Below, in pieces: positions 27,354 to 36,813 of a DNA stretch of 64,000 nucleotides. The notes beneath the pieces were generated by a model that had not been told where the DNA came from, made no database searches, and saw only the letters and a program-made list of their open reading frames with translations. Each line of letters begins with the position of its first letter. Position 1 is the stretch's first letter. Source of the stretch: Pantoea rwandensis (GTDB taxonomy: Bacteria > Pseudomonadota > Gammaproteobacteria > Enterobacterales > Enterobacteriaceae); contig NZ_CP009454.1 of assembly GCF_000759475.1 (NCBI RefSeq), positions 124,001 through 188,000 on the forward strand. The letters are read 5' to 3'. Position numbers and translations under genes: made by a program.

Positions 27354-28337
27354 ATGGCAAAGCGTATTCAGTTCAACCAACACGGTGGCCCGGAGGTACT
27401 GCAATGGGTCGATTTTGAGCTGGCCGATCCCGCTGAACATGAGGTTCAGGTCGAAAACAAGGCGATTGGCATCAACTATATCGACACCTATGTGCGCAGC
27501 GGGCTCTATCCGGTGGCGGCTTTCCCGTCCGGGCTGGGCACAGAAGCCGCTGGCGTGGTGAAACGCGTTGGCTCAGGCGTGACGCGCTTTAAGCCCGGCG
27601 ATCGCGTGGTCTATTGTCAGGCCGCGCTGGGTGCCTATAGCGAAATGCATAACGTGGCGGAAGAGCGTCTGGTGATCCTGCCGGAGAGCATCAGCTTTGA
27701 ACAAGGTGCAGCCTCGTTTTTGAAAGGCTTAACCGTGCAGTATTTGCTGCGTCAGACCTACAAAGTGAAAGCCGATGAAATCTTCCTGTTCCATGCCGCA
27801 GCGGGCGGCGTGGGACTGATTGCCTGTCAGTGGGCTAAAGCGCTGGGCGCGCATCTGATTGGTACCGTGGGCTCCGCCGAAAAAGCGCAGATTGCAAAAA
27901 ATGCCGGCGCCTGGGCAACCATTAACTATCGCGAAGAGAATATTGCACAGCGCGTCAGTGAATTGACTGACGGTGAAAAGGTCGCGGTTGTGTATGACTC
28001 GGTGGGGAAAGATACCTGGGAACCGTCTCTCGATAGCCTGCGTCGTCATGGCTTAATGGTGAGTTTTGGTAATGCCTCGGGCCCCGTCACCGGCGTCGAT
28101 CTTGGGATTCTGAACAAGAAAGGTTCGCTGTTTGTCACACGCCCTTCGCTGTTTGGTTACATTACCAATCGTCAGGAACTGGATAACGCCAGCAACGAGT
28201 TGTTCTCGTTAATCGCCAGTCGTGCGATTCAGTTGAAGGTGCCAGAAGAGCAGAAGTTTGCCTTGAGCGATGCGGTGCGCGCGCATCAGGTTCTTGAGAG
28301 CCGCGCCACGCAAGGTTCCAGCTTGCTGATTCCCTAA
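27354..28337 (+). CDS. qorA: Quinone oxidoreductase, zinc-free MDR family (QorA)
   Basis: 327 residues, the length of E. coli Qor (QorA). NADPH-dependent one-electron quinone reductase of the zeta-crystallin type: GroES-like N-terminal domain with NYIDTYVRSGLYP near 42-54, then a Rossmann fold with HAAAGGVGLIACQWAKALG near 144-162. No zinc-binding cysteines are present, as expected. Divergent from dnaB with about 73 bp between starts; followed by a strong terminator. Confidence 0.96.
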   Translation: MAKRIQFNQHGGPEVLQWVDFELADPAEHEVQVENKAIGINYIDTYVRSGLYPVAAFPSGLGTEAAGVVKRVGSGVTRFKPGDRVVYCQAALGAYSEMHNVAEERLVILPESISFEQGAASFLKGLTVQYLLRQTYKVKADEIFLFHAAAGGVGLIACQWAKALGAHLIGTVGSAEKAQIAKNAGAWATINYREENIAQRVSELTDGEKVAVVYDSVGKDTWEPSLDSLRRHGLMVSFGNASGPVTGVDLGILNKKGSLFVTRPSLFGYITNRQELDNASNELFSLIASRAIQLKVPEEQKFALSDAVRAHQVLESRATQGSSLLIP

Positions 28338-28343
28338 AAAGTT

Positions 28344-28372
28344 AAGGGCTTCCCGAAGGAAGCCCTTTTTTC
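28344..28372 (+). terminator. Terminator after qorA
   Basis: AAGGGCTTCC-CGAA-GGAAGCCCTT followed by a T run, seven bases after the stop. Confidence 0.92.
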
Positions 28373-28522
28373 TTTCTTTTTATAGTTCGCGCTGGTGTAG
28401 GGTCAGCGGCGATGAATTCGTTTTGAATTACTTTACGCATCCTGACAGAAAACATAAGTAAAAAATATGTTTAATTGCAGATTCGTACTAAGCAATTACC
28501 GACTCTGTGATCGCTCCCGCAT

Positions 28523-28789
28523 TTAGCGCCAACCACGCCGCTCTAACTTGCTGATTTTTCTTTTCAGTCTGTTCAATTTCACTTCACCGCTTGGTGTCGT
28601 AAAGGCGCGATAAAGCCACACGGCTACCACCGCCAACACCAGCCAAGGTAACAATTTGATAACAAGCGCGAATAACCCGCCGAGGAACATCACAACGGTG
28701 GCAACAACCAATGCAGCGATAACGCCCAGCAGTGAAACGCCAGTCAGCAACAGCATCAGAAAAAAGCCGATAACAAATAAAATTTCCAC
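28523..28789 (-). CDS. pspG: Envelope stress response protein PspG
   Basis: 88-residue inner-membrane protein. The N-terminal half (residues 1-55) is two hydrophobic helices with the PspG sequence pattern EILFVIGFFLMLLLTGVSLLG; the tail is basic and a little longer than in E. coli (80 residues). PspG belongs to the phage-shock response to loss of membrane potential and is driven by PspF and sigma-54. A good sigma-54 promoter lies just upstream. Its neighbours qorA and dusA are as in E. coli. Confidence 0.93.
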   Translation of the reverse strand: MEILFVIGFFLMLLLTGVSLLGVIAALVVATVVMFLGGLFALVIKLLPWLVLAVVAVWLYRAFTTPSGEVKLNRLKRKISKLERRGWR

Positions 28790-28823
28790 GAAGGCTCTCC
28801 TGTGTAAGTAACACAGAGTGCTT

Positions 28824-28840
28824 TACAAGATACGTGCCAA
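28824..28840 (-). promoter_or_regulatory. Sigma-54 promoter of pspG
   Basis: On the minus strand TTGGCACGTATCTTGTA fits TGGCACG-N4-TTGC(A/T) with one mismatch in the -12 element. The position, about 35 bp before the pspG start, is right. Confidence 0.8.
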
Positions 28841-28975
28841 TATAGTTAAACAGTTAATACACTGAAAAATAAGAGGTTATATTCAGAGGGGTATTTCAGC
28901 AGTGATGAAATTCACTAATTATTGGCGCATTTTAAACCGTATTAACGGCAGCGATGCTCCTCTGAAGGGGCAGAA

Positions 28976-29126
28976 AAGGCCCGCCAGAAAAGCAAAGCTT
29001 CCGCGCCAGAGATCAATACGCTGAGCGCGTTTTTCAGCCATGCGCAGCATCGGGCCGTTTCACAAAAATGGGGCGAATGTTCGCGCAGCAGATCGGCATT
29101 TTCCTTTGCGATCGGACTGCCCTTTT
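28976..29126. repeat. Dispersed palindromic element, copy 2
   Basis: The left part (28976-29008) matches 5179-5211 at 30 of 33 positions and TTCCTTTGCGATCGG at 29101-29115 is identical to 5245-5259. The arms pair less perfectly than in copy 1 and the middle is about 55 bp longer and unrelated. It lies between pspG's upstream region and the end of dusA; short ORFs across it are not genes. Confidence 0.65.
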
Positions 29127-29164
29127 ATGGCCGGGCACACCGGCCCACCGCGACTCACCTACAA

Positions 29165-30160
29165 TCAGGCTTCCTGTGGAATCTTATCCGCGACCAGCGA
29201 CAGTGCCGCTTCCAGCACTCGTACATCGGCACCCGGCTTATGGGCATTCTCACTTAAATAACGACGCCACTGGCGCGCGCCAGGAATGCCCTGGAACAGG
29301 CCCAGCATATGGCGTGTAACGTGTCCCAGATAGGTGCCTTTGCTCAGCTCCGCTTCGATGTACGGATACATCGCACGAACCACTGCGACCGGATCGACAG
29401 ACGGCGTATCACGACCAAACAGTTCACGATCGACCTGTGCCAGAATGCCGGGATTTTGATACGCTTCGCGCCCCATCATCACGCCATCCATATGCTGCAA
29501 ATGCACTTTCGCCTCTTCCAGCGTCTTGATGCCGCCGTTAATCGCCATGGTCAGCGCCGGAAAATCACGCTTCAGCTGATAGACACGCGGATAATCCAGC
29601 GGCGGAATCTCACGGTTCTCTTTCGGGCTTAAACCAGAAAGCCATGCCTTACGCGCATGGATAATAAAGGTATCGCAGTTGCCCTTATTGGCCACCGTAC
29701 CAATGAAATCACACAGAAATGCGTAGCTGTCCTGCTCATCAATTCCGATACGGGTTTTCACCGTCACCGGAATACTGACCACATCGCGCATCGCTTTAAT
29801 GCAATCTGCGACCAGCGCGGCGTCAGCCATCAGACAGGCACCAAAGCGCCCATTCTGCACGCGATCGGATGGGCAACCGACGTTAAGGTTAATCTCGTCG
29901 TAACCGCGCGCTTCCGCCAGCTTCGCACATTGCGCCAGAGCTGCCGGATCGCTACCGCCCAACTGCAGCGCCAGCGGATGCTCCTCTTCGCTGTAAGCCA
30001 GGTAATCGCCTTTGCCGTGAATGATGGCGCCCGTGGTCACCATTTCGGTATACAGCAGCGTATCGCCGCTCAGCTTACGGTGAAAATAACGGCAGTGGCG
30101 ATCGGTCCAGTCCAGCATCGGAGCGATAGAAAAACGTTGCGAAGAGAAAGTATCGGTCAT
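29165..30160 (-). CDS. dusA: tRNA-dihydrouridine(20/20a) synthase DusA
   Basis: 331 residues from the ATG at 30160. FMN-dependent TIM-barrel enzyme that reduces uridine in the tRNA D-loop. Visible: [16 protein letters not shown] near 11-26 (phosphate/FMN end), ALQLGGSDP near 64, the catalytic cysteine in [19 protein letters not shown] near 92-110, [16 protein letters not shown] near 167 and INGGIKT near 208. The ORF is open upstream to 30517 but that part overlaps the transporter gene and is not conserved. Followed on the minus strand by pspG after the repeat element. Confidence 0.96.
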   Translation of the reverse strand: MTDTFSSQRFSIAPMLDWTDRHCRYFHRKLSGDTLLYTEMVTTGAIIHGKGDYLAYSEEEHPLALQLGGSDPAALAQCAKLAEARGYDEINLNVGCPSDRVQNGRFGACLMADAALVADCIKAMRDVVSIPVTVKTRIGIDEQDSYAFLCDFIGTVANKGNCDTFIIHARKAWLSGLSPKENREIPPLDYPRVYQLKRDFPALTMAINGGIKTLEEAKVHLQHMDGVMMGREAYQNPGILAQVDRELFGRDTPSVDPVAVVRAMYPYIEAELSKGTYLGHVTRHMLGLFQGIPGARQWRRYLSENAHKPGADVRVLEAALSLVADKIPQEA

Positions 30161-30252
30161 GAAACGCAGTAAATCCGGAGTTAGGTGAGTGACGAGAAAC
30201 TGCGCAATGATACCACAGCAATAACGGGCGACACAGCCGCCCGTTGTTTCAC

Positions 30253-31578
30253 TCACACCGTCGGGGCTGTTGAGGTTGATGAAGCCGGCAGAGAGGGCTC
30301 GCCCACTTTCACCGGCGCGGTTTCCCGTGTGTTGAAGGCGACCCAGGTTGAAATGACGCCCAGTAACGAGAACATCACCGCCGGTCCGATCCAGCCGACC
30401 ATGCCATACACGCCTGTTGCGATGAACGGTAACAGCCCCGCCACCACGGAAGCGCCGTTGTAGCCCAATGAAATCCCCGAGGAACGGACGTTGGCCGGAA
30501 ACTGTTCGGAGAACCAACTCGACTCTACGGCAAATATCGGGTCATGGCTGAAGAGCAGGGACAGGGCGACAGCGACAATCACCATCATCACTGCACCGGT
30601 ATTGATCAGCATAAACATGGGGATGCCAAACAGAATGGTGAAGATGGCGCCAATCAGGAATATTGGGCGACGTCCCACCTTATCACTTAGCGCGCCATAC
30701 AGCAGATGGCTGCCGAGCCCCAGCGCTGAACCAATCAGCGTGCCCCATAACACATGGCGCGTATCTGTGATTTCCGCCAGCACCACATAGGACAACATAA
30801 AACTGGTGGTGATGTAGTAGCCACCCGTCTCCGCCAGGCGTAGCCCCATAATTTTGACGATGGTACGCCAGTCGCGACGAATGACCTCCAGCGCGGGTTG
30901 TAGCACAATCTGCTTATCTGCTTTGGCTTTCTCGAATTCCGGCGATTCCGCGACTTGCATTCGAATAAAGATGCCGATGGCCACCATCACAAAAGAGATC
31001 AGGAACGGCATGCGCCAAACCCAATCACCTTCAAACAGTGCCGCAGAGAGCAGGAAAGAGCCATTCGCCAGCAGCAGGCCGAGCGGGATCCCGAGCTGCG
31101 GCACCGCGCCATAGAAACCGCGCTTTTTCACGGGCGCATGCTCAAATGCCATTAACACCGCGCCGCCCCACTCGGCACCGAATCCGATCCCCTGGATCAT
31201 GCGTAATAAGATCAACAAGATCGGTGCCAGCACGCCAGCCTGCTCATAGGTTGGCAACGCACCGATCAGTACGGTGGCACCGCCCATTGCCAGTAATGAC
31301 CAGAACAGTACGGTTTTTCGGCCATAGCGATCGCCGAAATGGCCGGCGAGGTAACCACCAAACGGGCGCATCAGGAAGCCGACCGCTAAGGTGGCGAATG
31401 CCGCCAGAATGCCGACGATGGGCTCTTGCGTGTGGAAAAAGATCTTACCGAACCAGGCTGCAGCGGCGGTGCCATAGATAAAGAAATCATAGCTCTCCAC
31501 CGCTGAGCCAATCATTGAGGCGAAAGAGACTTTCGCCGCATTGTCGCGGGTGTTTGCAGGTACAGAAGTCGTGTTCAT
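30253..31578 (-). CDS. MFS transporter, metabolite:H+ symporter (MHS) type
   Basis: 441 residues, 12 membrane helices. The first helix region with [17 protein letters not shown] (about 27-43), HFGDRYGRK between helices 2 and 3 (about 80-88), and the [22 protein letters not shown] segment (about 129-150) are typical of the MHS group, which includes ShiA, KgtP and ProP relatives that import organic acids or zwitterions with protons. It is the last gene of a four-gene unit (transketolase N and C halves, dehydrogenase, transporter; 48-bp gap to the dehydrogenase), so it likely imports that pathway's substrate. Substrate unknown. Confidence 0.88.
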   Translation of the reverse strand: MNTTSVPANTRDNAAKVSFASMIGSAVESYDFFIYGTAAAAWFGKIFFHTQEPIVGILAAFATLAVGFLMRPFGGYLAGHFGDRYGRKTVLFWSLLAMGGATVLIGALPTYEQAGVLAPILLILLRMIQGIGFGAEWGGAVLMAFEHAPVKKRGFYGAVPQLGIPLGLLLANGSFLLSAALFEGDWVWRMPFLISFVMVAIGIFIRMQVAESPEFEKAKADKQIVLQPALEVIRRDWRTIVKIMGLRLAETGGYYITTSFMLSYVVLAEITDTRHVLWGTLIGSALGLGSHLLYGALSDKVGRRPIFLIGAIFTILFGIPMFMLINTGAVMMVIVAVALSLLFSHDPIFAVESSWFSEQFPANVRSSGISLGYNGASVVAGLLPFIATGVYGMVGWIGPAVMFSLLGVISTWVAFNTRETAPVKVGEPSLPASSTSTAPTV

Positions 31579-31626
31579 GTGTTACCCCGGTATTATCGTA
31601 TTTTTCGGGCAGCAGTGATGGAGCGG

Positions 31627-32484
31627 TTAATTTGCAGGTTTGCTCCAGGTCTCAATCACTCTGCTGTCATCACGTTGCCCCAATCCGGCTTCTGCTGCCG
31701 CCAGATAACGAGCATGAGCGACCTGTAACAGCGGAACCTCAGCGTGGCAGGCGGTCGCCGCCTCTGCCACTAACCCGCTATCTTTGACAAAGATATTGAT
31801 GGCGCTGGAGACCGAGACATCAGTCCCCTCCAGCATGCGCGGACCACGATCTGACAACATCCACGATCCCGCCGCGCCGCGCTCGACCAGTTTCAATACC
31901 TGAGCGGGAGCTAACCCCAGCGACTGTGCGAGATTTAGCGCCTCCGCGGCTGCCACAATATGCACCGAGCAAAGGTGCTGATTGATCACTTTGATCCCCT
32001 GCCCCTCGCCAACCTCATCACCCACGATCGACACCGATCCCATGGCTTTGAGTACCGGCTCAACAAGGGCAATGGCGGCAGGTGCGCCGGAAGCAAAAAT
32101 CACTAACTCACCGGTGCTGGCGCGGGCGGTTCCGCCCGTGACCGGTGCATCCACGACCTGCGCACCGGCAGCAATCAGTGAAGAAGCCGCCTCACGCACC
32201 GCTTGCGGCCCGACAGTGGACATGATGACCCAGTGCTGACCAGCCACCTGCGGCAGCGCTTCCGCCACCAGCGCCTGCAGCTGCTGTGGCGTGGCGACCA
32301 TCACCACTACCACATCCGCTTCAGGTGCTTCTGCAATGCGACTCACCGCTTCAATCCCCTGCGCCTGAGCACGCTGACGCGACGCTTCAAACACATCCAC
32401 TCCGATTACCGCATGCCCTGCACGCTGAATCTGGCAAGCCATAGGAACGCCAATTGCCCCGGTGCCGACAAATATCACCTTCAT
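31627..32484 (-). CDS. 3-hydroxyisobutyrate-dehydrogenase-like (beta-hydroxyacid) oxidoreductase
   Basis: 285 residues. N-terminal Rossmann fold with VGTGAIGVPMA (6-16); the aspartate in VIGVDVF at the end of the second strand suggests NAD over NADP. The family substrate motif appears as DAPVTGG near 112-118, and the catalytic lysine in GEGQGIKVINQ near 160-170 (the usual second Asn is Gln). Members include tartronate semialdehyde reductase, YihU and 4-carbon acid dehydrogenases. Placed 20 bp after the transketolase C-terminal gene, so it probably handles a hydroxyacid or aldehyde made in that pathway. The exact reaction is not known. Confidence 0.88.
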   Translation of the reverse strand: MKVIFVGTGAIGVPMACQIQRAGHAVIGVDVFEASRQRAQAQGIEAVSRIAEAPEADVVVVMVATPQQLQALVAEALPQVAGQHWVIMSTVGPQAVREAASSLIAAGAQVVDAPVTGGTARASTGELVIFASGAPAAIALVEPVLKAMGSVSIVGDEVGEGQGIKVINQHLCSVHIVAAAEALNLAQSLGLAPAQVLKLVERGAAGSWMLSDRGPRMLEGTDVSVSSAINIFVKDSGLVAEAATACHAEVPLLQVAHARYLAAAEAGLGQRDDSRVIETWSKPAN

Positions 32485-32504
32485 GCTGTTCTCCTTTCGC
32501 GTCG

Positions 32505-33509
32505 TTATGCCAGCCAGACGCGAATCGCGCTGACCATCGCTTCTGTGGAAATGCCGTAGCGGTCGTGCAAAGTGGGCAGCGCGCCCGCAGCCAGGAATTG
32601 ATCTGGCAAGCCGATTTGACGAAACACGGGCATGACCTGCGCATGCATTAACGTGGTCGCCACCGCCTCACCTAAACCGCCGACCACGCTATGGTTCTCA
32701 ACCACTACCACTAAACGCCCGGCACGCCGGCACTGGGTGATGATGGTTTCAGTGTCCAGAGGCTTAATGGTCGGCACGTGCAATACCGCAACATCGACGT
32801 TATCGGCTGCCAGCGCTTTTGCTGTCTCCAGTGCGCGCATTGTCATAATCCCACTGGAAATCAGCAGCACATCACGGCCATCACGCAGCAATTTGGCTTT
32901 GCCCAGTTCGAATTGATAATCGTATTCGTTCAGCACCAGCGGCACCTTACCGCGCAACAGACGCATATAAACCGGCCCCTGATGATCGGCTATTGCGGCA
33001 ACGGCTTGTTCCGTATCCAGCGCATCACAAGGATCAACAATGGTCATGCCCGGAATACCCCGCATCAGCGCGATATCTTCAGTGGCCTGATGGCTTGGGC
33101 CGTAGCCGGTGGTTAACCCCGGCAGCGCAGCGCAGATTTTCACATTCAGCTGCTCTTCCGCGATCACCTGATGCATAAAGTCGTAGGCACGACGCGTGGC
33201 AAACACCGCATAGGTGGTAGCAAATGGCGTCATGCCCTCCTTCGCCATGCCACCGGCTGCGCCCATCAACAGCTGCTCCGCCATGCCCATCTGGAAATGA
33301 CGTTCCGGATGGGCCTGGGCGAAGATATGCAAATCGGTGTATTTTGACAGGTCGGCAGTCAACCCAACGATCGACGGCCGGGTCGCAGCAGCTTTGACCA
33401 GCGCATGACCAAAGGGCGCAGCAACCGTGGCTTGTCCTTCTGCGGCAATGGAGGCAATCATCGCCGACGTTGTCAGGCGTGGCTTTTTCTCTGTGGTGAT
33501 GCTGCTCAT
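32505..33509 (-). CDS. Transketolase C-terminal section (split enzyme, beta-type subunit)
   Basis: 334 residues from the ATG at 33509, which overlaps the N-terminal half gene stop by ATGA. It has the pyrimidine-binding domain with VGLTADLSKYT near 46 and the activating glutamate in HFQMGMAEQLLMGAAGGMA near 71-89, then the transketolase C domain (SSGIMTMRALETAKAL near 213). Together with the preceding gene it makes one TPP enzyme that moves a two-carbon ketol unit. Split transketolases are common in specialised sugar and sulfosugar pathways; the substrate here is open. Confidence 0.9.
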   Translation of the reverse strand: MSSITTEKKPRLTTSAMIASIAAEGQATVAAPFGHALVKAAATRPSIVGLTADLSKYTDLHIFAQAHPERHFQMGMAEQLLMGAAGGMAKEGMTPFATTYAVFATRRAYDFMHQVIAEEQLNVKICAALPGLTTGYGPSHQATEDIALMRGIPGMTIVDPCDALDTEQAVAAIADHQGPVYMRLLRGKVPLVLNEYDYQFELGKAKLLRDGRDVLLISSGIMTMRALETAKALAADNVDVAVLHVPTIKPLDTETIITQCRRAGRLVVVVENHSVVGGLGEAVATTLMHAQVMPVFRQIGLPDQFLAAGALPTLHDRYGISTEAMVSAIRVWLA

Positions 33510-34366
33510 TGCGTGGCCTCCTGAGCCTGATCGAGGATGGCGATGGCCTGTTGCCACTCGTCAGCATCCACACGAATAAAATGATTCTTTTCACGCGCTT
33601 CCAGGAATGGCACGCCTTTACCCATTAGCGTGTCCAGCAGAATGACGCGCGGCTTGGGTTCGTTTAACGCGCGTGCCCGATCAAATGCCTGCTTCACAGC
33701 AGCAATGTCATTGCCATCCACACGCTGCACATGCCAGCCAAACGCCTGCCACTTATCTGCCAGCGGTTCAAACCCCATGACCTTGCCAGAGGGGCCATCT
33801 GCCTGCTGCTGGTTGATATCCACCATGACGATCAAATTACTCAGTTGATGATGTGCCGCTCCCATCGCCGCTTCCCAGGTTGCCCCTTCATCCAGTTCGC
33901 CATCAGACATCGAGTTGTAAACAAAAGCCGGATTTCCTTTATGACGCAATGCCAATGCCATACCGACACCAATCGTCAGCCCCTGTCCGAGCGATCCACC
34001 TGAAATTTCCATGCCTGGCGTGTAGGTAGCCATGCCCGACATCGGTAAGCGACTATCATCAGATCCATACGTTTCCAACTCCTCCACAGGAATCACGCCC
34101 GCTTCAATCAGCGCCGCATATAGTGCAATCGCATAGTGGCCGTGGGACAGCAGGAAACGATCGCGGCCTTCCCATTCAGGTTCATCCGCGCGGTAATTCA
34201 TCGCATGGCACCATGCAACAGCCAGCATATCAGCCAGTCCCAGAGCCTGGCCGATATAGCCTTGCCCCTGTACTTCGCCCATTTGCAACGCGTAGCGACG
34301 AATACGATAAGCGTGCTGTGACAGCCGCTGTGTAAGGCTCAATTCCGGTTCTGCAAGAGTCGTCAT
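33506..34366 (-). CDS. Transketolase N-terminal section (split enzyme, TPP-binding subunit)
   Basis: 286 residues, about the size of the first domain of transketolase. The TPP diphosphate motif is SDGELDEG (154-161) ending in DINQQQ near 183, with supporting residues in LLSHGHYA (72-79) and GSLGQGL (124-130), all as in transketolase family members. First gene of a minus-strand unit with the C-terminal half, a hydroxyacid dehydrogenase and an MHS transporter. The LysR gene 183 bp away, divergent, is the likely regulator. The split is natural and not a frameshift, since the second half has its own start and coupling. Confidence 0.9.
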   Translation of the reverse strand: MTTLAEPELSLTQRLSQHAYRIRRYALQMGEVQGQGYIGQALGLADMLAVAWCHAMNYRADEPEWEGRDRFLLSHGHYAIALYAALIEAGVIPVEELETYGSDDSRLPMSGMATYTPGMEISGGSLGQGLTIGVGMALALRHKGNPAFVYNSMSDGELDEGATWEAAMGAAHHQLSNLIVMVDINQQQADGPSGKVMGFEPLADKWQAFGWHVQRVDGNDIAAVKQAFDRARALNEPKPRVILLDTLMGKGVPFLEAREKNHFIRVDADEWQQAIAILDQAQEATQ

Positions 34367-34549
34367 ATCTGTTCCTGAAAGAAGAGAAAATCAGCAGAGT
34401 TGGCAAGCAGAAGAGCGATCTGTCATGGTGAAAGCTGCAGCGGATTCACGTGCCATTTTCACCTGCTTGCCGTTTAGCAGCAGATTACTCAGCCTTGACC
34501 TCTGCCGACAAAAGCAAAAAATGCATCAACTGTTGAATGGGATTCACAA

Positions 34550-35443
34550 ATGACATTATTAAAAAAAGCCCCACTTTCGCTGTTGCGCGCGTTTGAAGCC
34601 GCAGGCCGTACAGGAGCATTTACCACCGCAGCGCAAGAGTTAGATTTGTCGCCTAGCGCCATTAGTCATGCGATTCGTAAGCTGGAGGAGACGCTCGACA
34701 CGCGCCTGTTTCAGCGCAGTACGCGCGAAATCATGCTAACCAAAGAAGGGGCAATCTTGCTGGAACACATCCAGCGGGGATTTGATGAGATGCAGCGTGG
34801 GCTTTCGCTCGTCACCGCTGATGAATCGCGACCACTGCGTCTGCACACCGCGCCAAGCTTTGCCCATCAGTGGCTATTACCCCGTCTCGGAAGCTTTATT
34901 GCCGCGCATCCACATATTGATCTGCGTCTTTCAGCCAGCACCGAATATGCGCGCTTTGAGCAGGATGACTATGATTTAGATATTGTTTATGGCGAGCCGC
35001 GCCCCTCGCCTTACGAGAAAATCCCGCTGGCCGTGGAGGAGTTAACACCGCTTTGCTCACCAGAGATTGCCGCACGCATTCGCTGCCCGGAGGATCTCTA
35101 TCACCAATCGTTGATTCAGTGCGATGTGCAACTCTACCAATGGAAGGGCTGGTTTGAAGCCAATCACCTGACGCCCCCGCGCCATTATGGTTTGCGCTTT
35201 GACCGCAGTTTTATGGCGATTGCCGCTGCCGTTGATGGTCTGGGGGTGGTGCTGGAATCCAAATTATTAGCAGAACGAGAGCTTGCCAGTGGGCGCTTAG
35301 TTTGTCCGCTGATTGAGACCACCCAGGAGATTCACTATATCGGCCATTACCTGGTGTTCCCACGGCATCAGCATCGCCACTTCGCGTTAGATAGCTTTAA
35401 AGATTGGCTACTTTCCCAGTTGAATCTGGCACAGCTTCGCTGA
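34550..35443 (+). CDS. LysR-family regulator, GcvA-like
   Basis: 297 residues. N-terminal helix-turn-helix (about 8-65: LLRAFEAAGRTGAFTTAAQ and SPSAISHAIRKLEE) and a substrate-binding domain beginning near 90, with sequence of the GcvA/AmpR branch (HTAPSFAHQWLLPRLGSF near 102). Divergent from the split-transketolase operon, so it is presumably its activator or repressor responding to the pathway substrate. No operator was identified with confidence in the 183-bp interval. A terminator hairpin follows. Confidence 0.87.
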   Translation: MTLLKKAPLSLLRAFEAAGRTGAFTTAAQELDLSPSAISHAIRKLEETLDTRLFQRSTREIMLTKEGAILLEHIQRGFDEMQRGLSLVTADESRPLRLHTAPSFAHQWLLPRLGSFIAAHPHIDLRLSASTEYARFEQDDYDLDIVYGEPRPSPYEKIPLAVEELTPLCSPEIAARIRCPEDLYHQSLIQCDVQLYQWKGWFEANHLTPPRHYGLRFDRSFMAIAAAVDGLGVVLESKLLAERELASGRLVCPLIETTQEIHYIGHYLVFPRHQHRHFALDSFKDWLLSQLNLAQLR

Positions 35444-35479
35444 TTGATTACGATCACAAATTCCGCGCCCAATAATGAA

Positions 35480-35506
35480 ACAGGCCGCCAATGGCGACCT
35501 GTTTTT
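35480..35506 (+). terminator. Terminator after the GcvA-like gene
   Basis: ACAGGCCGCCAATGGCGACC with its downstream TGT and T run forms a short-loop hairpin. The ATGGCGACCT part is shared with hairpins at 52808-52831 and 56034-56063. Confidence 0.75.
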
Positions 35507-35562
35507 GTGAGCATGTTCACGCCATTTCAGGGTGAATGTTAGCGTGATGTGAAATGACGCAA

Positions 35563-36813
35563 TTAGAAGTTAAATCCGAGCTGCAGCATGCCGCCCCAGG
35601 TATTATCGTCACCCACTGAACCAGCAAGATCCAGATGCACCGTGTTGTTAAACGGTGAAACGCCCAGACCTGCGGTAAACACATTGGCATCATTTGATTT
35701 CATATCCGCACGATAACCCGCGCGCAATGCTAACCAATCCAGCACGCGATACTCGGCACCCACTCCCGCATATTGGCTGCTTTCTTCCGATTTGAAACGT
35801 TTGGTTTGCGTCAAATCAACATCGCCTGCCAGGGTGAACGCGCCGTAGTTCCAGGCCAGACCTGACGTGACCAGCGGACGGATTTGATAGGTATCGCGGT
35901 AGCCTTCCACTGTTTTGGTGTCGATGTCGCGTGAGATCAGGTTCTGCCCTGTCACACCCAACGTCCAATGCTCACCAAAGTCGGTCGCGATGCCTGCATC
36001 AATGTTGAAGCCGGTATCGGAACTGCGGTATTGGCTGTTGTTGATATCACTTTTATCAAAGTTATAAATACTGGCGGTGTAGTTATACAGCCAGGTTTTT
36101 TGCAGCTTTGGTGTCACGCCCACAGAAACCGGATGGCCAGCGACATCAAATTCATGTGCAACGGAGACGCCATAATCGGTGACTAACGCCGCAAGGCCAT
36201 TGCCGCTCGAACGCAGGTTATCCTGATCGCCCGGCCTTGGCGTGATGCTCCCATCCGCGACACCACGCAGATAGGTGATGTCGCTATCAACCACATTGGC
36301 GCGCACATGTGCCGTGCCGTAGGCTTTAGTAATAAAGGCAAAGGGCAGCGTATCGTTTGGAACAGTGACGGCAAAAGCGACTCCCGCAGTGCCGTTAGCT
36401 TTATTACCTTTCAAATCTTGAAGCTGATTGGCCATATCGCCTGCCGCAGCCTTCAGCTCCGGGTAACCTCTGAGATAATCAGCAAAATCGAAATCATCTA
36501 TCAGTTGTTTATAACGATCAACACTGTCCGTGATGTCATCAACTTTGTTAATTAATTTGTCTTTGTCGGTAACCTGTACACCGGCTGAAGGGAATATGAC
36601 GCTGACGTTATCTTCAGGTTTGGCTTTGGTCATCAATGCCGGGTTAGCCAGCACCGCTGAACTCCAGGTTGACGAAGCGACGCCGGTGCCACCCATGGCA
36701 TCGTTACGCGCGTCATACCATGTACCTGCTGCCAGAGCTGAAGAAGAAAGAAATACTGCATTCAAACCAACAAGATAAGCTACTTTTTTGTGCCTGAATA
36801 ATGTCTTCACCAT
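35563..36813 (-). CDS. TraF-like (plasmid conjugation family) outer-membrane beta-barrel protein
   Basis: 416 residues. A signal peptide is evident (basic start MVKTLFRHKK, hydrophobic core, LSSSALAA cleavage near residue 29), followed by GTWYDARNDAMGGTGVASS, the opening typical of the chromosomal family annotated as conjugal transfer TraF_2. Alternating polar/hydrophobic strands and the terminal phenylalanine (LQLGFNF) point to an outer-membrane barrel of FadL-like type. It lies alone between the LysR gene and zur; no conjugation genes are near, so the TraF name reflects only family. Function unknown. Confidence 0.78.
   Translation of the reverse strand: MVKTLFRHKKVAYLVGLNAVFLSSSALAAGTWYDARNDAMGGTGVASSTWSSAVLANPALMTKAKPEDNVSVIFPSAGVQVTDKDKLINKVDDITDSVDRYKQLIDDFDFADYLRGYPELKAAAGDMANQLQDLKGNKANGTAGVAFAVTVPNDTLPFAFITKAYGTAHVRANVVDSDITYLRGVADGSITPRPGDQDNLRSSGNGLAALVTDYGVSVAHEFDVAGHPVSVGVTPKLQKTWLYNYTASIYNFDKSDINNSQYRSSDTGFNIDAGIATDFGEHWTLGVTGQNLISRDIDTKTVEGYRDTYQIRPLVTSGLAWNYGAFTLAGDVDLTQTKRFKSEESSQYAGVGAEYRVLDWLALRAGYRADMKSNDANVFTAGLGVSPFNNTVHLDLAGSVGDDNTWGGMLQLGFNF

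Noticed and set aside
30161-30517. N-terminal extension of dusA to 30517
   Set aside because: It would overlap the transporter gene's end and is not part of the DusA family, which begins at the ATG at 30160.
32505-34366. Transketolase broken by frameshift
   Set aside because: The two halves have their own start and stop with an ATGA overlap and the break is at the domain border, as in natural split transketolases.
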